DNA of 64,000 bases, from positions 186,001-250,000 of the forward strand of contig JAHQIW010001193.1 in the NCBI GenBank assembly GCA_019055375.1, read 5' to 3'. This document shows positions 46,470-61,400 of this stretch, in pieces. Under the pieces are notes generated by a model. The model was not told where the DNA came from and did no database searches. It was given only the letters and a program-made list of their open reading frames with translations. Origin of the DNA: Parelaphostrongylus tenuis (taxonomy: Eukaryota; Nematoda; Chromadorea; Rhabditida; Metastrongylidae). The position numbers were made by a program, and so were the translations under genes. Position 1 is the stretch's first letter; the number at the start of each line of letters is the position of its first letter.

Positions 46470-49400
46470 ATGGTGTCTGAAGCTGAGGAGGAGTTCGGTT
46501 CTCTACCTGAGAACCCAGGTGACCGTAAACCTATGCCATGGTTAAGCACAGAGAAATACTCGAGGTTATTTTCTCACCAAAATCAGCGCATCACATGAAA
46601 AGTGTGGCGTTCTTCGTGCTTTTCGCGCTATCTGTGAAAACTGAGCAACTCTTCGGCATGATGGTTATGAAGTAAGTTTACTAGAGCTCGGCTCAGTTAA
46701 CCAATGACAAGTGGGATGACTGATGATATATGGTAATTATACTGGCAAAATTCTAAAAAGAATCTAGAAATTCATAGTAAGTAAAGGTGAAAAGGAAGAT
46801 AATAGCGTTTCAGTGAAATCAGAAAACATCGTAGCTTTAATCTCGTAGAAAAAAAATCTTGAGATGTCTAACTATATTAAGCGTAATCATCACGTCATCA
46901 TGTGTCTACGGGTTATAATTAGTAGGTCATACGGTATTATCAGTTTTCGTCATGGGACCCAATTTGGTAGTCCAGACTGGGGTCAGCAAGCAGTGCGTGA
47001 TTGTTTGTGTACGAATCGATTCCCGTGGGACCGTCTGTCTAATTACCCGTGGCCTATCGAGGTAATTTCCTGCGTTAGTAGCTACACGACGCTGGCGGAG
47101 ACTTGATCCCAGCCTTCACGGAGTTCATCAAACTCATCAGTAAAATGGAATACTGTTACTTGTCGAAAATATTTTGGACTATAGAGACTTCTCTTCCGAA
47201 TAGGCTCTATTCAACCATGACATGCAACATGCTAATTAAATTATTTATCACATAAATAAGGATGGAGAGCAATAAGATATGTATGAGTGGGGGACTCGTA
47301 TGTTCCACTTATATAAGCCATTCATAGACTTCTGTCCTCGCTTGACGTACATTTTTACTTCTACCTCCTTCGAATACTGTCAAGGTGACATAGTTGTAGT
47401 ATCCACAGAGATCATCAGTTTTCCCGAAACTCCTTAGAAGTGAGGAAATTTGCATATTTAAGTTGTTATAGTCATCAGTACTTTAATTCTCAGTTGTTTA
47501 TGATCCATTTGGGCAAAACGGATTTCTGGTCTAGTTTTTCTTTGGCAAGGACGATTCACCGGACGTCGGGACGATTTATTGAGTGTCTGTAATTCAGAGC
47601 TGACAGTCATATCATCCAGAATTCGTGATCATCCGTACAGTCATCCCTACCATCGTGTCTTTGCCTACTAAAAAGTCACTTAAGTTCCACTTCTTTCACC
47701 TCACATCTCCTCAGCACCCCTCTTCCGTCTAAAAAGAGTACGCTAATCTGCTCAACTGTTCTGAGGAATTGCGAGATTTGAGTATTTTTTTCCTTATTCA
47801 ATTTCTTTATTGATTTTTTACATAACTCGCCATCACTCCTTTGTGTGGATTTCAGCACTTTCTGCATTCGAAGCGTTTTCTCGCATTCATCAACCACAAA
47901 GGTCTCCAAACATTTCGCGTATTGTTTCGACTGCTGCTTGAGAATTTCTTCATTCTCGTGAATGTCATAGAATATTGTCCTAGACGATCCCCTTGCAGTC
48001 TTAAAACGGCCCGAGCCAAGGCATTCCAAGCGATTCGCGTGAGGACAGTAGAGATAGGAGGTTATTCCAGCATCTTGCTTCCTGATGCATCACTAGCTTC
48101 TCTGCTACCCCATCCCTCCATCTTATACAGTGGGTACTTTCTATAAGGTTATAAAAAGGAATGAGAGTTTTAACATTTAGATTATCAAATATTTGATAAT
48201 TTGGAAACCTATAGCTTTACCACTTTTATCACCACAAATGATTCCGCTGCCTTATCGTTGCTGGGAAATAGTCCCGAATAAATAAGATGGACAAAAAGTT
48301 ATGTTTTGAAATCTAAGCTTTTTGAGTTATCTCCACAAATAGTCGTAAACCATGTAAACCATAAATTCACTTCTAATCTTTTTCCGTTTACTTTTTGTTT
48401 TAGTGTCATTTTCATAGAGATGCCTGAAAAAAAAAACTTGTTCAACAATATTTACTAGGTCACCGCGTGCGATTTTCCTTTAGTTAGCGATTATCCCGCG
48501 TATTATCGCAGTACTCATCGTTTTGCAACGATCGTTGTCGTTCGTTTTCGGCGCTAGGCTGCCGTCGTTTCGAGGTTTCCGACCTCGTTAACATACTTTC
48601 TGAGAATGTTTCGCGCTATTTCTCCGGAAGTCTTTTTATCCTCATAGCTTCAATTCCAGCGCTTCCTTTCCTGCAGATTCCTCAGTCTTCCAGTAGATTT
48701 TGAGTATAGCATCTGAATTGGCTCAGTCTAATCAATCTTGTCTAATCATCAATTTTCAAATCGTCAGTTCAATCACATTTACAAAGTATCCACTGCTGCA
48801 TTGCTACGTTCCTAGCATATCAATTCATACAATCACTCTTTTTCCTCATCACGCTATACTTATGTGACTCTAATTGGAGTTTTTCTAACATAAAGGAATG
48901 AACTTTTCTTACCGTTATTATAAAGTTTTATTGCTAATCTGTATATCATTCACAAAGAGCTTGTTACCAAAAGTTACAACTTGTTACAAAAAAAAAATCG
49001 CAGTTGTTCATTTTAGGACTCTGGGGCCCGACTGTCACGAAGCTGGAGCGTCGAAATAGCCGATTAACGCTTATGCGCAAATCAAAGGAAGCTAATGTGA
49101 GTACCTGAGTCGTAGGCGGATCGTCGGAATGCTCTCCATTCCGTTTCCCATCAGGGGATGCGTTGTTTTCAAGGAGCCTGTGTGATTACGGATTATAATC
49201 TGCCCATCGATTAGCAGAAAGCTTGCATGACTGGGAATGATGTGAGAACCTCTCTAGGATATTCTCAACAACTAAGCCTTGCTTTTCTTTCGTGTGACTC
49301 TGTCAGGCTACCAGCGAGCTTCTTTAGCTCACACGGCTATCTCATAACGACTATGATTAAGGGGCCCTACATCAAAAATGTGATGTTTGTTATGTCACTC

Positions 49401-52400
49401 GAGCGAGCGGAATTATGTGAAGAGTTCTGACACTTAATAGGAACGAATATATACTTTAATGCTTCCCGTTGAAGTTATGCAATGGTTCAGGCGATTACAT
49501 GTGATACAGTTGGTGAGAATAAGTGGATTAATTTCATGGAAATGTGTGCTCGATTGCACGGATTATTCCCCTCGTTATATATGCGATATCACTGACTCAT
49601 TGAATTGCGCTTACTTAAATTCACCAGCTGGATCTATTTTTATTTTCATTGAAAAGTGTAGAATGTCTTCTATCTGTCTACTTCATATGCTGCAGCTATG
49701 ATTGAGTTTTTTCGTCTCTGTCAGAATCACACGAACCAATTTTGCAAATTTCATAGAATATTACTCGACGAGACAATGACAATCGACCTCGAGTGAATCG
49801 ATTGCTCTTTCTAAGCTGTACATGCCGCACACCTGCAATTAACAATTATTAGTACCTTTGAATGCTCAGCGGCGGAGCCCTGGTCTTTGTGACGTTCGTG
49901 CACCGCAACGTTGACCGTTTAGGTCGCCGACATTAGTTGCTCTGGAGATTTAAAGAAACAGCTCTCTCACTAGAAGTGACAGATGTCCGACTGGATTAGG
50001 CTGAGTTTCGGATGTACTCATCTTGATAATCGCTTCTTCTTGATTTGTTTACCTAACTTGAGGAATGTCTGACACCTCCCATTCTCCCGACTTTTACGCA
50101 ATGGACCTTGACATTCAGATATCCAGTGCGCTGCGTTATGAGGGATAATTTCGCAACATTCATCAGATTTCCATCATGTGATTGTACTCTGCGACAACTT
50201 TGCACTGGCAGAAGTGCTGTTTCCCTTCAAGTTTATTCCCGTTTTCTTTTCTGTTTCATATACTGAGGTCCATGATGTCCACTTTTCGTGTTTCATAGAG
50301 ATAGTCAGTTTCGCATCAGAGGCCAGTTCATTTTCATACGGTGCATCTTAAAAGAAATCTGGAGACTAATTACATACACCAAAACCACTTATCAAATGAC
50401 TTTTGACTCACATGAAAAGTGATCGAATTTCAAATTGCTCGAAGTTCAGGATGGCGTGGGAGGAGTTCGCGCTACCCATCCACCCATTCATGTATCATTC
50501 GACTATACCGGATATTCGATTACTCGACGATAATCATCACATTATGAGCCAAAGAGTTGTCGTTCACATATTATGTTCTATCCTATAATTCACAGCCACT
50601 GCATTCACCTTGATCGAAAGCAATTTCGTTTCTACGCGACTTAGCAAAGAACGTTCCGACATCAATTATGAATGATGGCTCTGTCAAGCCTTCTTTTTTC
50701 CAGTCATAATTTCCCACTTTCCTTTTTCTTACCACTAATCACCATCTTATCGATCATTGATGATACTACATCCCTTCGTTACTTTCGGTGTGATTCCTGT
50801 GTATTTGGATAGCTTATCACCTCGATAATAATTGGTTTATCTTTAGCATTTTCTGTATGTGGGAAATGAAAGCAAAATAAAAATGAAAAGTAGATTTTTT
50901 TCGCTCAAATATCATGATCCTTGACAACGATGTTTGCAGATGAGGAGGTTGTTATCCACGGCAACCAATCTGTTTTCTCCGTTCATGGCCTTAATCTCTC
51001 AGGAACTTAAGCTTCAATATGTTTGTCTAACGCAGTTCCTCTCGATGTGCACTTCCAGGTTGCCTAACATCTACTACACCTATCCCATTCGTTCAAAACT
51101 TTTTGTTGCCAAAACTTATAGATTTTTGACATTTTCTGAGATCCGTGTGTGTTTGTCCTTGGAAATCAGCTCGAATGACGCTTTTGATCTGATAACAACC
51201 GATGTTGGTTAGATTCTCAAAAACAATTTCTCACCAGCTGTATGCCTTTTTTGGCTTGAGCCAACTCCCTCGAGGTGGCCGCTTGTACTCATGCGACATC
51301 TCTTCCCAACTATCGACATAGGGATGGTGGAGTTGGCTTAATGAAGTTTTTCTTTTTTTTTTTTTGGTCGAATTCGTTGGGGTGTGTTGGGCGCATTGGA
51401 TTTCGAAATTGTTTGGCTGCTTTGCATGGGATGTTATCTGCTCTCCGCATCGTTCCCTTATTCTTCCTTTTGCCTACTTTCTATCATCCTTCTCATTTTT
51501 CCTCTTGACATGTTTTCGATGGTTGTTCACAGTCTGTTCGATTGTTGCACAACAGCTCTTAATCCTATTAACCTAATTCATCAAATTGCGCGACTTAGTA
51601 CTCTGAAAATTTCAATTTCTGCTTACCTGAAGTGAAATTAGGGAATGCATCATAATTGGATGGAAGTGAATAGGACAATAGTGAGCAATTTTTATTGCCC
51701 GGAACAAAGTTATTTTTGACGAGTTCTTAGTACAAGTCATACCTAGTATCTTATATTTGATATATTACATGCGAGACTTACTTGAAGGGCCTCCTTGGCC
51801 AAAGGGTTGTGATGCTCGTCACGGCGCGCGTGGAGCCGAGCTCCACCCCGCCCTCCCCACAACAACGCCCTGCGGAAGGCCATAGCCAGGTTATTCACAG
51901 AGCTTGAAAGGAGACTCTCGCAACCACTATTCTATGCGCTCAAGTAGAAGCTGAATAAGCGATTTGAATGGTAGAACAACTGGGATTGGCACACTGAAAA
52001 AAGACATCTTTGAAACTTTCTCATTTTCAAATTGTTACGTCATCTTTGATGCGCACGTGCTAGCGAGTAAGTATTAGAAGCGAAAACGAACTAAATATTG
52101 AACTGCGAACAAAAAACTGATGTTTTACCCCAAAGAATTCTTTGAGTTTTTCAAAGTCGAAGAACGTTTGCTTTTTTCTCATGGTTGAAAAGGCTTTCTG
52201 CAGTCAAAATTCGAATGTAGATTGAGTGAAATATGAATATTACTCTTTTTGATATTCACTTGGAACGTGATTTTTATCAACTGTTTTTCCAAAAGAGATC
52301 CCAATTCATTATATTGTTTTTTTTTTCTTCTATTCTCAAGCCTTTATAAGCGACATTCTATCAGGTTGAGGAAAAAGTTCATTATCAACCGCTGAAAATT

Positions 52401-55400
52401 CAAGGTTTACGTATATATTCAATTAAAAACAGCAATAATTGCTGTAATTTTTATTATTGTCGGATTATATTATCAAATTACATCATTTTGAGCACGTCAC
52501 TAAAAAAAGCGCTCTATAGAAGACAATAATTATTCTTCAAAGTAAAGGCTATCATTATCCCGGCAATCTTCTGCTAACGATCTGCAAGCTTCCGGATCTG
52601 CTCGAAATCGCTATTCCTTGGCTTTTAAATCAACGGACCTCCTGACATGCTTCTGTCAACTTGATCGAATGACTCGACTCGGTGTCCGCGCAGCAAATAC
52701 TCCATTGTGGCGGAAACTGATCCATAATCGGACTGCGCAGCATTTGGACTGTAGCCCGGTGTAGCAAGACCTCGGCTCCCTACAAGTCATCAAACCTTTC
52801 CTTAGTTTTCTTGGCTGTGTGAGATGAAGGTATTGTCTAGCTGAATTAGCGCCACGCTTTCGACGAATCACTGTCGGATAGATTTCCTTCTACGCATCGT
52901 AGACTCATGAATTTTATACTTATAGTTTCTCATGGAAATATTGGTGAGGTAATCCTATGAATTTGCAATAGCCAATATTGTGTATACCAAAAATAAAATT
53001 TGAAATTTTCGCGAGTGTTAAGGAGCTTTTTCACCAACCTAGTAGTTTGTTTAGCATAATCACGTAGATGTGCATAGATTTGCATTAGTATAAATCTACT
53101 CACAACGAACTAATTAATTCTCTAGCGTCAAATATGTATCTTTTTCTCCTCTGAGTATCATTAGAAAGAGACTGAATGTATAGAAACGTCTAATTAGTTT
53201 ACGTCAATCATACAAAGTTCCTTTGTTGAAGTGGAGTTGGTACCAGATGTTTCTGTGATTCGATCGCTTACATCTCACAGAATTCCCTTTCTTCAGAGTC
53301 TAAGCATTGTTTGTAATAGTGCACTAAAGTACAAATACTAAAGACATCTTTCACAAATTTTTTGATAAATCTCCAACAATAACAGTGATAATCACAGAAT
53401 TAAATGGATGGCGTCACATGAAATACATCGACTAACGATTTTTACGGATCTGTTTAATAATTCTTCATCAGGAATATTGATAATTCGCTGAATTAGTTGG
53501 ATGGCGTCACATAAAATATGTCAGGGCTTCAACAAAGGCGAAGTCGCCGAAATGTTTGTCGTCGAATCACTGGTGCCACAGTCAACTCGCTGCACATGGC
53601 CAGTTCTTAGGATTTTCTTAGAGCAACAGCTACTAACCTTTTTTGTGTCAAGCTCGCCCTTCAAGAGCGAAGCGATCGAATAAGAGGATTTTATCCATGG
53701 AGACACATTAATTTCACCGGATGTTTCGTGATAAGGGCAACTGATAGTGCTTACCTATTTTTTACATTCGATTAGAACAAATCGACGGAATAGGGGAGCT
53801 ACTACTCTCAGAATGAGAGGGTGAACTGTGTCAAATTCGGTGGTTTTCCAGTTTCCACTACTCTGGCTTCTTCGAAATTGTCAAAGGTTATTGGAAAACT
53901 TGTGTCGTCACAAAATCGTTGACTACTGAGTAAGTCTATCTACTTGTTTATAATTTATCTTATTTACACGACCCGTCGTCACAGCTTTTATTGTGCGAAT
54001 CCCGGTCCTTCTAGCATTTGATTCGTTATTCGTCTTCTTCTTTGAAGATGCGGAGTAGTGGTCGACCACGTCTCCTTGCAATCTCAACGATAGACTGACT
54101 GTGGCGTTCCATAGGGCGTTTTTGTTGAGTGCCAGAGTGTTGGGGGGAGGGCGGAGCTCAGCTCCACGCGCGCCGCAACAAGTATCACAACCACACAACC
54201 ACTCGGTCCGACACCCCATATAGATCCCTGTATCCATAAGACAACGATAAAGCGCCTGTAATTTTATTACACCTCCAAGAATAGCCGACAAATTCTCGCA
54301 GTTTGCAACAGAGTTTGTAATTTACTTAGTGTAATTGTAATTTAATTGAGTAAAATACGAACTCTATTGTAATCTGCCATAATTTACCGAGCTATTAAAA
54401 CATTAATTTGAAGATGTAGTGGAATGATTGGCGCTTTATCGTTATTTTATTGACACAAGTATTATTAGTTTAGTAACTATGTATCAACTCAGGCCGTAGA
54501 AGAGGCTCGCCTACTGCACATCTCGAAGTACAGTTATATCATGTTATTGTAGCTATTTGAAATTTATGAGAGAATGATCTGTCGTCTGTCAAGAGTCCTA
54601 CTCACCAAGAGTTTACCTTGTGGCAGAGCCTGATTCTTAGTGAATAATCAGTCATTTCCCCATATTTGCACTGTGTACTGTACATTCCTGAAACTATTCT
54701 CATCTCCCATTAATAACTAGGCTTGAAGCAGTTGACCATATCTTAAAGGGCGTGACCTTTTCAATTTTGGGTTTTTCAAGATTGTATCAAATATGTATGG
54801 TTTTAATTTGGTTTGATTTTGGACAGATTCAGCAAGCCCTCTTAATTAAGTACCTCCAGAGAGCAGGCACAAATTCCAGCCACGAATTCCGTTTTTTTTT
54901 TTCGAATAATGGGATGAAAGCCTGTCATCCAAAGAGGCGGGTGATGGAAAATGAGTGGTGAATAGTATGATAATCAAGGAGATTGCCTTTTGGCCCTTTG
55001 AAGAGAATACAATAGGAACGACAATCGTGTTTAAGTCTCTCGTCAAGCAGCTGTATTCTCGTGCTGGAAGCAATTTATTATGGTTGAAAAGATATGGACA
55101 GAGGGCAGACGTCAGTGGGCATGAAACTTAGTGCACACACTCATCACTTCCCACTGACGATGAGTGGCATGGGGATGTGACAAGATGTGTTTTTCAACGC
55201 ATATCCGTACTTTATCCATATCTAGAGCGGAGCGCGAGGTTGAGAGCTTAACGAGCTCATGAATGAATGAATGAATGAAATCTTGCTCTTTGCTTTGAGC
55301 GTATATTTCCTTTTTCTAAAATACTTATTGAGTTCTTACCAGTTAATACAGAAATTACCCAGTAAAAATAGCCTCTTTCCATGGCATTTATGATGCAGAC

Positions 55401-58400
55401 CTTTGACATCTGTCTAGATTCCGTTGCATGGGAAGTGTATGAATTCTAAACAATTCTGAAAGATTTAACGTAATCGTGGCATTCCCGAACTTTGGTGATG
55501 TAATCGTAGACACTATCTTACACTTCTGGTCAACATCCCGTTTATTCAGCTCCTTCTAGATCTACTATACAAACTTTACTGCAAAAAGGAAAAAGTGCGA
55601 GTCTCAAGAGACAGATTTTGATTGGAGGAGTATGGGAAAACTATCAAGCAGGAGTAGATGCAAGTTGATTATTCAAGTGATTTTTGGACGCGCATGCATT
55701 GAAATGAATGCATTGCGAGTACAGTGAAAACTCGAACTTATTTTATAGAAAGACCCGAATGACATTGATTTGTTGAGATAACCACCTCCGGAATCTAGTT
55801 TCATCGTCAACTAATTGGTTTCGTAGTCAATGTCAGAGCTACGGTCGTTGTTCGACTCACACCTAGTTATCCACGAGGAGAATGTGCGTGCGATTACAAC
55901 TGATCTACCATCAGTAGTGTATGGGTGCTGTAAGAAAGTTGGAAAAAAACGAAGTCTCAATAATTGTGATTGGAAACCCGTGACAGAATTGAGGGCCTTA
56001 GAACTACTGTCAGGCTGTCGTCGCACAGAATCGCTAAACTCAACGCGAGAAGTCAAGTTTATGAAGTAAACATTACTACTACAATAGGAAAGAACGGGAC
56101 GCTTATAACCAAGGTAATGGCTTCACGTAACTCAGTGTGATTCATACATAAATTTGCTTATTACCTTATTTTTGACTCTGTATAAATGACGCGATGGCTC
56201 CGAGCATGTTATGTGCTCGACCCTTCATAGATTCACATGCTAACTTACTATGTGAATTCGATCATATGTGTTGAAGCCCTCCTCTTCTCTGTTTGAATCG
56301 ATAGGAAGACTTCGTTGTTGTCGTTTTTCAAAGGAATTGAGTTGAGTTGCCGCCCTAGTCATTAGAGAAAAGTTCGACAACATACCAGTAAATTTGATGG
56401 AAGAGTGCAACGTTTGGATCCTAATGTGAACTGTCGAATCTACGAACTATGTGAAAGGCTACTCTGCCTCCTGTAGCAACAAACTGGTATGAGTTTCACA
56501 TGGAGGCGGCGCAAAATCGCATCGAACCTTCTAGACACATCTTAGGCTGCTATGCTCACTCCTTTAACTCTCTGCCCCACCAAAATACCTCAGAACTTCG
56601 ACAACATAACATTCTTCTATCCATGTCGCTTCCGACAACGCTTCAAGCCTAGCTGGCATTCTGTTATCGATCATTGGCTGAGTCCGTCGACACACTGCCG
56701 CTTTGAAATTTCACCGCTTTTAGTATGTTTCTAATCGAGGTTCCCATGCATTTGCTGGTCTATGCGCTCTATGAGGTCGAGACTATTTGAAGAATTACGT
56801 AGGCGACATATGACGGACAAATGAGAGATGGCGATGATGAATTTTCCTTTTTTTCAACGTCGTTGTTTGTTATAGCTGTTTTCCACTGAAACTCACAGGT
56901 TCCAACGTGCTTTACTACTCATAAGGTATCTGAATTGCTTCACAACGTGTTGTCATGTATCCAATCAACGCTAGTGGTAGCTAATCTGCTTATGATATAG
57001 TTATTACTCCACCAATATGCTCACAATCGATAGCTATATTGAGACAACGGCTTTACATAGCACTGAAAATTACGTGGATTCACTGTATAGAAAAATTTCT
57101 TACCTTTTTCCTTTGCTAACGTCTCTTATTTCATTTTTATTGTTTTCGCATTTGATAATTGAGTGAGAACGCAAAAAAGTCTTTCGTCGTTTATTTCTCT
57201 TTCGTTCATATGCTGTTCGCTCTCTATTCCTTTCGAGGTGATTACTGTATCTCATCAAGTTCCTCACAAACTCAGATTAGTTTAGTATACTGTGATGCTC
57301 TCTCCAGCGACTCACAACAAGTTTGGTTTTTTGTTCCACTAGCAAAAAATGAGAACCGGCACGCTCGTGACAGTTATGACTTGGTTATATTTGTTGTAAC
57401 TGACTGCTAAAACTCTAACACACTTCTTAGGTGAAGGTACTACTCCCCTATGATTTGTTGTGAACCGAAGATGATAGAAATTCACTATCGTCGTCATCAT
57501 CGTCTTCTTCTTCTTCCTCTCCTATTTCTCCTTATTCTACTACTTCTCCTTCTTCTCCTCCTCTTTCTTCTTAATCGACGTATTTTCAGACCAGCTACCG
57601 GTTATATGGTCATCGTTCAAGTCTACCAGTCGCTGGACGTGCAAACACGTTTTCCCTTTTTCTTCTCTTAAGCGTTTTTTTTTTTCTTTTGTTAATCAGA
57701 ACTCCACGGAATCAAATCTGTCAAGAATTCATCGAAAATTTCTAAGATCTCTAGTCGTGAACGCAAACCATCATTTCTCCGTAACGGCTATCTAATGTAA
57801 ACTCCGTGTCATTTCTGCCATGATTGTGTGGACGCTACAGGTCTTTCGAAAATACAAAATCTTTTCATTTAATTGTACTCCTTGTTAATCCTAGCATATT
57901 TCTCGTCGTTTTTTATTGAACGAAATCTGTCGTTAGACATCCTCCGTGAATCTATGCAATAGCATTACCTAATTCTCAGCTTTATCAAATTGCTGACGAA
58001 AGACTTTGTGTAAAAAATAAGTTATTGAAGTAGTGAAATAGATGAAAAGACACCAAATGTTTTTATACTTCTTGTGGTAATTGTTCGTAAGTTTCTCACA
58101 TAAAATTCTCCTGGATAAGTGTGTGTTATATCTGACCTCGACCATATGCCATTGGGAATTATTTTCACTTCCAAAAGTATACTGTATAAGTCCGTTTCTC
58201 AATCGATTTCCGTAATAGCGACGTAAATTAGTAAATTGGTTTATTGTTTCCTTTAAAGAATTCGTAATATCCTATTCTTTTCCATTAATATCTTGCTAGA
58301 TTTCTCATTCATAAGCCGGTTTTATTAAGCTCAAAGCTACAATTTCTTTGGCTTTATCACAGCCCCCACCTCCTCATCATCTTCGGTCACTTTCTCTTCG

Positions 58401-61400
58401 TGTAGATGACTTTATCATGACTCTACCGCCAACTCATTATTACTTTTCCAAACCTACTAGAGGTTTCATGAGTGTTCTGAGAGCGTTTTCGAGTAATTCA
58501 GTTAGCTCTAATTCGTAATATCTGCTTTCTTTGCGAGTCTAATGGCAATGAGTCTCAAAGAAAAACGCACTCAAGAACTTGTTTTTGTGTTGGATGTTCA
58601 GTGATTCTCACGTTCCCCAACGATAACATTACTGCTTTTTCCGAATTTGCTGGAAAATAGAAATACAAACGATTTTGTGGAAGTATTTTTGACTGTACAT
58701 CGTAAAAGAGTAATGTTTCAGTGAATACATCAAATGGAATAAGATTAACGTCTTTAGCTCCTCAAAAAGTTTCAGATTGAAACGGCGTGAAAAGTTGTTT
58801 TGCATGGAACGTTGTAAAATGTCGTTTTGCTTCAACATTACGTTTTTCATATTTACAACGGTCTGAAGAGTTTGTTCCTTTTGAAGAGGGCGTTTACCTT
58901 TGCGAACTGTTGTCATTGACCAGTTAGAAGTCCATGTCAATAATTTTTCGCTCATAACTCTCTTTCTGAATTCTCTATCTGTATGGGAATGTCGTTATCT
59001 TTGTCAATTAGTCGCTCGACAAAGGCGTGAGCTTGTGAGACCAATCGAGTTCAGAATGCGTTTCTCCTTCATTCCGCAAGACTGACTTCAACTTTGACCG
59101 CCCGTGGTCGTGGTCATTATTGGTGTTGACCTTGATGGATTTTGCTTTCATCCTGGATTAGAGAAATTTCGCTTTAAAAGCTGACTGTTAGAAATGCTGC
59201 TACACTGTTTTCCAACTGATATGGCACCCCTTTCTGTAGGAGGTCTGACCATCATTAAAACTGACGACTGAACATATTGGATACCGTTCAATCAACAAAA
59301 CTTCTTGCATCAAAGATACTACCAAGTGTGGTTTCTCCATATCACTTGTGCTTCACTCCACTTGATACAAATCGTTGCGGCAATGAAGAACCGACTGGAA
59401 TCAAACCGGCTTTGAAAAGCCAACTGAGGGTTTTTGTAACAATTTCATATAGACTTATCAATAAAGAAGCAGATATTGATTACTTTTGCCGAGGTCCAAT
59501 GAAACTCGGATCTAAAATTATGTGTATAGTGACTATAGAACCTCCGTTGAATAATCAGTGAAGGAAAATAGGCTGATGGACAGGTTGGTCTCACTAATCC
59601 CATGGTAGATCTACGATACAAGAAGGTCTTGTTGATGCCTTCGACTGAGATTGTCAGCATTCTCAATCCACAATGCCTACGACCATTGCCATAGCAGGTA
59701 TCCATGCACTGGTTAAATTCCTGACGGTGGTCGTTGAGTGCTTTAATGCGTGATTTTCGGATTTGCAGTGTTTCTTTGCTTTCTCTTATCTCATGAGTTT
59801 TATTGCTGGTGCACTGCCAGTGTTGTGTGCGTGTGTATGTGTGTAATAAGCTCTTTCGTGTTTTTGGCTCATCTGTGTTGCTGATGATCCGGTCGCCATG
59901 TTTCCAACATTTCAGTTCGTCCCTCGAGGTATCTAACCTCAGATAAAAAGAAGATAGATTCTGCAAACAAGAATATCTATATGTTCTCGATATCTTTTCG
60001 AAATGGGATTACTGTAATTGCGAACGCTGCCTTTCTCTTCAATCATCTTGTTGTGTCTTGAATTACTGGCGGAATTGAGCCAGCCATGTAGTTTTTCTCA
60101 CTCTTTCATACTCTTTCTTACTTTTTATTCTAGCCTCTCCTAGTCCTCTAGCTTTTTTGAGAACTTCACAGCCTTCGATAAATGCTAAAACGATACATCT
60201 TCACTTACTGTGTTCACCCTAGCAAATCTAACTCTTGTGAGTTGTCTGGTTACTTAGAGTTCTCAGATATCATCTGAAGATCCGCTTTCAGCTAACCATT
60301 GTAGGTATCTGCGTCGAAGTTATTCGGCGAAGGCCTTTGTCGTTCTGAAATCAGCTGGATAGCATTTTAAGAATATTCGAGTTTTTCCAATCTTAAATCT
60401 TTCCGCATGAACTCTAGGAAATTCTTAAGCTGCCTCTAAATAGCACCTGCTGACAGTGTCAACGATTAAGACGTAAATTTTTGAAAAATCTCCGTAAATT
60501 TCTCCAACCTCTAAGTGCATTATGTCTTATCAACATCTGTCTCCGTCAACAACGCAGTCGACTAGTCACCATCCAATATTCAAGCATTGATGTTTGTTAC
60601 AAAACAAAGTATATCACATGGCTCCTTTATGAGCTTTTTTGTTGCTAAAAGTTGATTACTCCGAACTGAGCGTCCCATGAAATGAACGCCACCATCAGCC
60701 TCTGCCACCTCAGATTGAATCAAGCACGGTCTTTTTGCACTGATTTCTTCCCTCGTCGTTTACGTCTTTGTCGTTTCGCTTATCATAAAGTCTATTTTCC
60801 TTAAATTATTCGGTTTCTAACCATCCGCTTCTCACGTAGAACAGGTGCACAGACAAAAAACTTTATCCTATAGCTTAGTACTATACGTTCATGACAGCAC
60901 GGAGACATCCTAGCTCCCGGCAGCACTATTGTCCTCTTGAAATTTCTTTTTCGAGAAAATCTCGCCAAAAATTCTCAGTCACTTGCATGACGAGCTGCCG
61001 CCTGCCTCTGTTATGTTGTGCCCTTTTTACTGTGTTTGGTTCAGAAGTGCTTGTGCATGTATGACCACTGCCGATTTCCAACCGTTATGCGTTCATTCTA
61101 GTAATGTTGCTCAACCACATGATATTTTCTTCACGCTGCTTTTATGTGGTGTTTTTTCATTTTTATATAGCCGTCTATAGCGAAGATATGCTCGCTGTTG
61201 TTTTCCCCAGTAATACTCTGGAGATTCTCGTGGCTACATGAGACAAGGAAAGGAGCTATTCATCAATGTGAGTTTTGACATGGCTGATTTGGCAAACACG
61301 TTTGTTCATTGCATCTAAAGCAGTATGTTACTCTTAAAGCTTCGGTCTCAATAAGAACGACCTTTGAGTGCAATAAAACTTTGAAGATAATTGGAAGCGT

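Larger units (their letters stand above)
49097..57479. other. Presumed intron 2 of the second + strand gene
   Basis: Holds two family C repeats, the mariner remnant and the 93-bp direct repeat. Near 50938 a frame reading EEVVIHGNQSVFSVHG follows a TTTGCAG acceptor but has no donor before a stop. No other exon was seen. Confidence 0.35.

Noticed and set aside
50040..50160. Possible third mariner or Tc1 fragment (PPHSPDFYAMDL)
   Set aside because: Resembles the YSPDLAPxDxxLF block, but only about 15 residues match loosely and no other block is nearby.
57450..57671. 73-codon + frame with Leu-rich run
   Set aside because: Low-complexity polypyrimidine translation leading into a splice acceptor.
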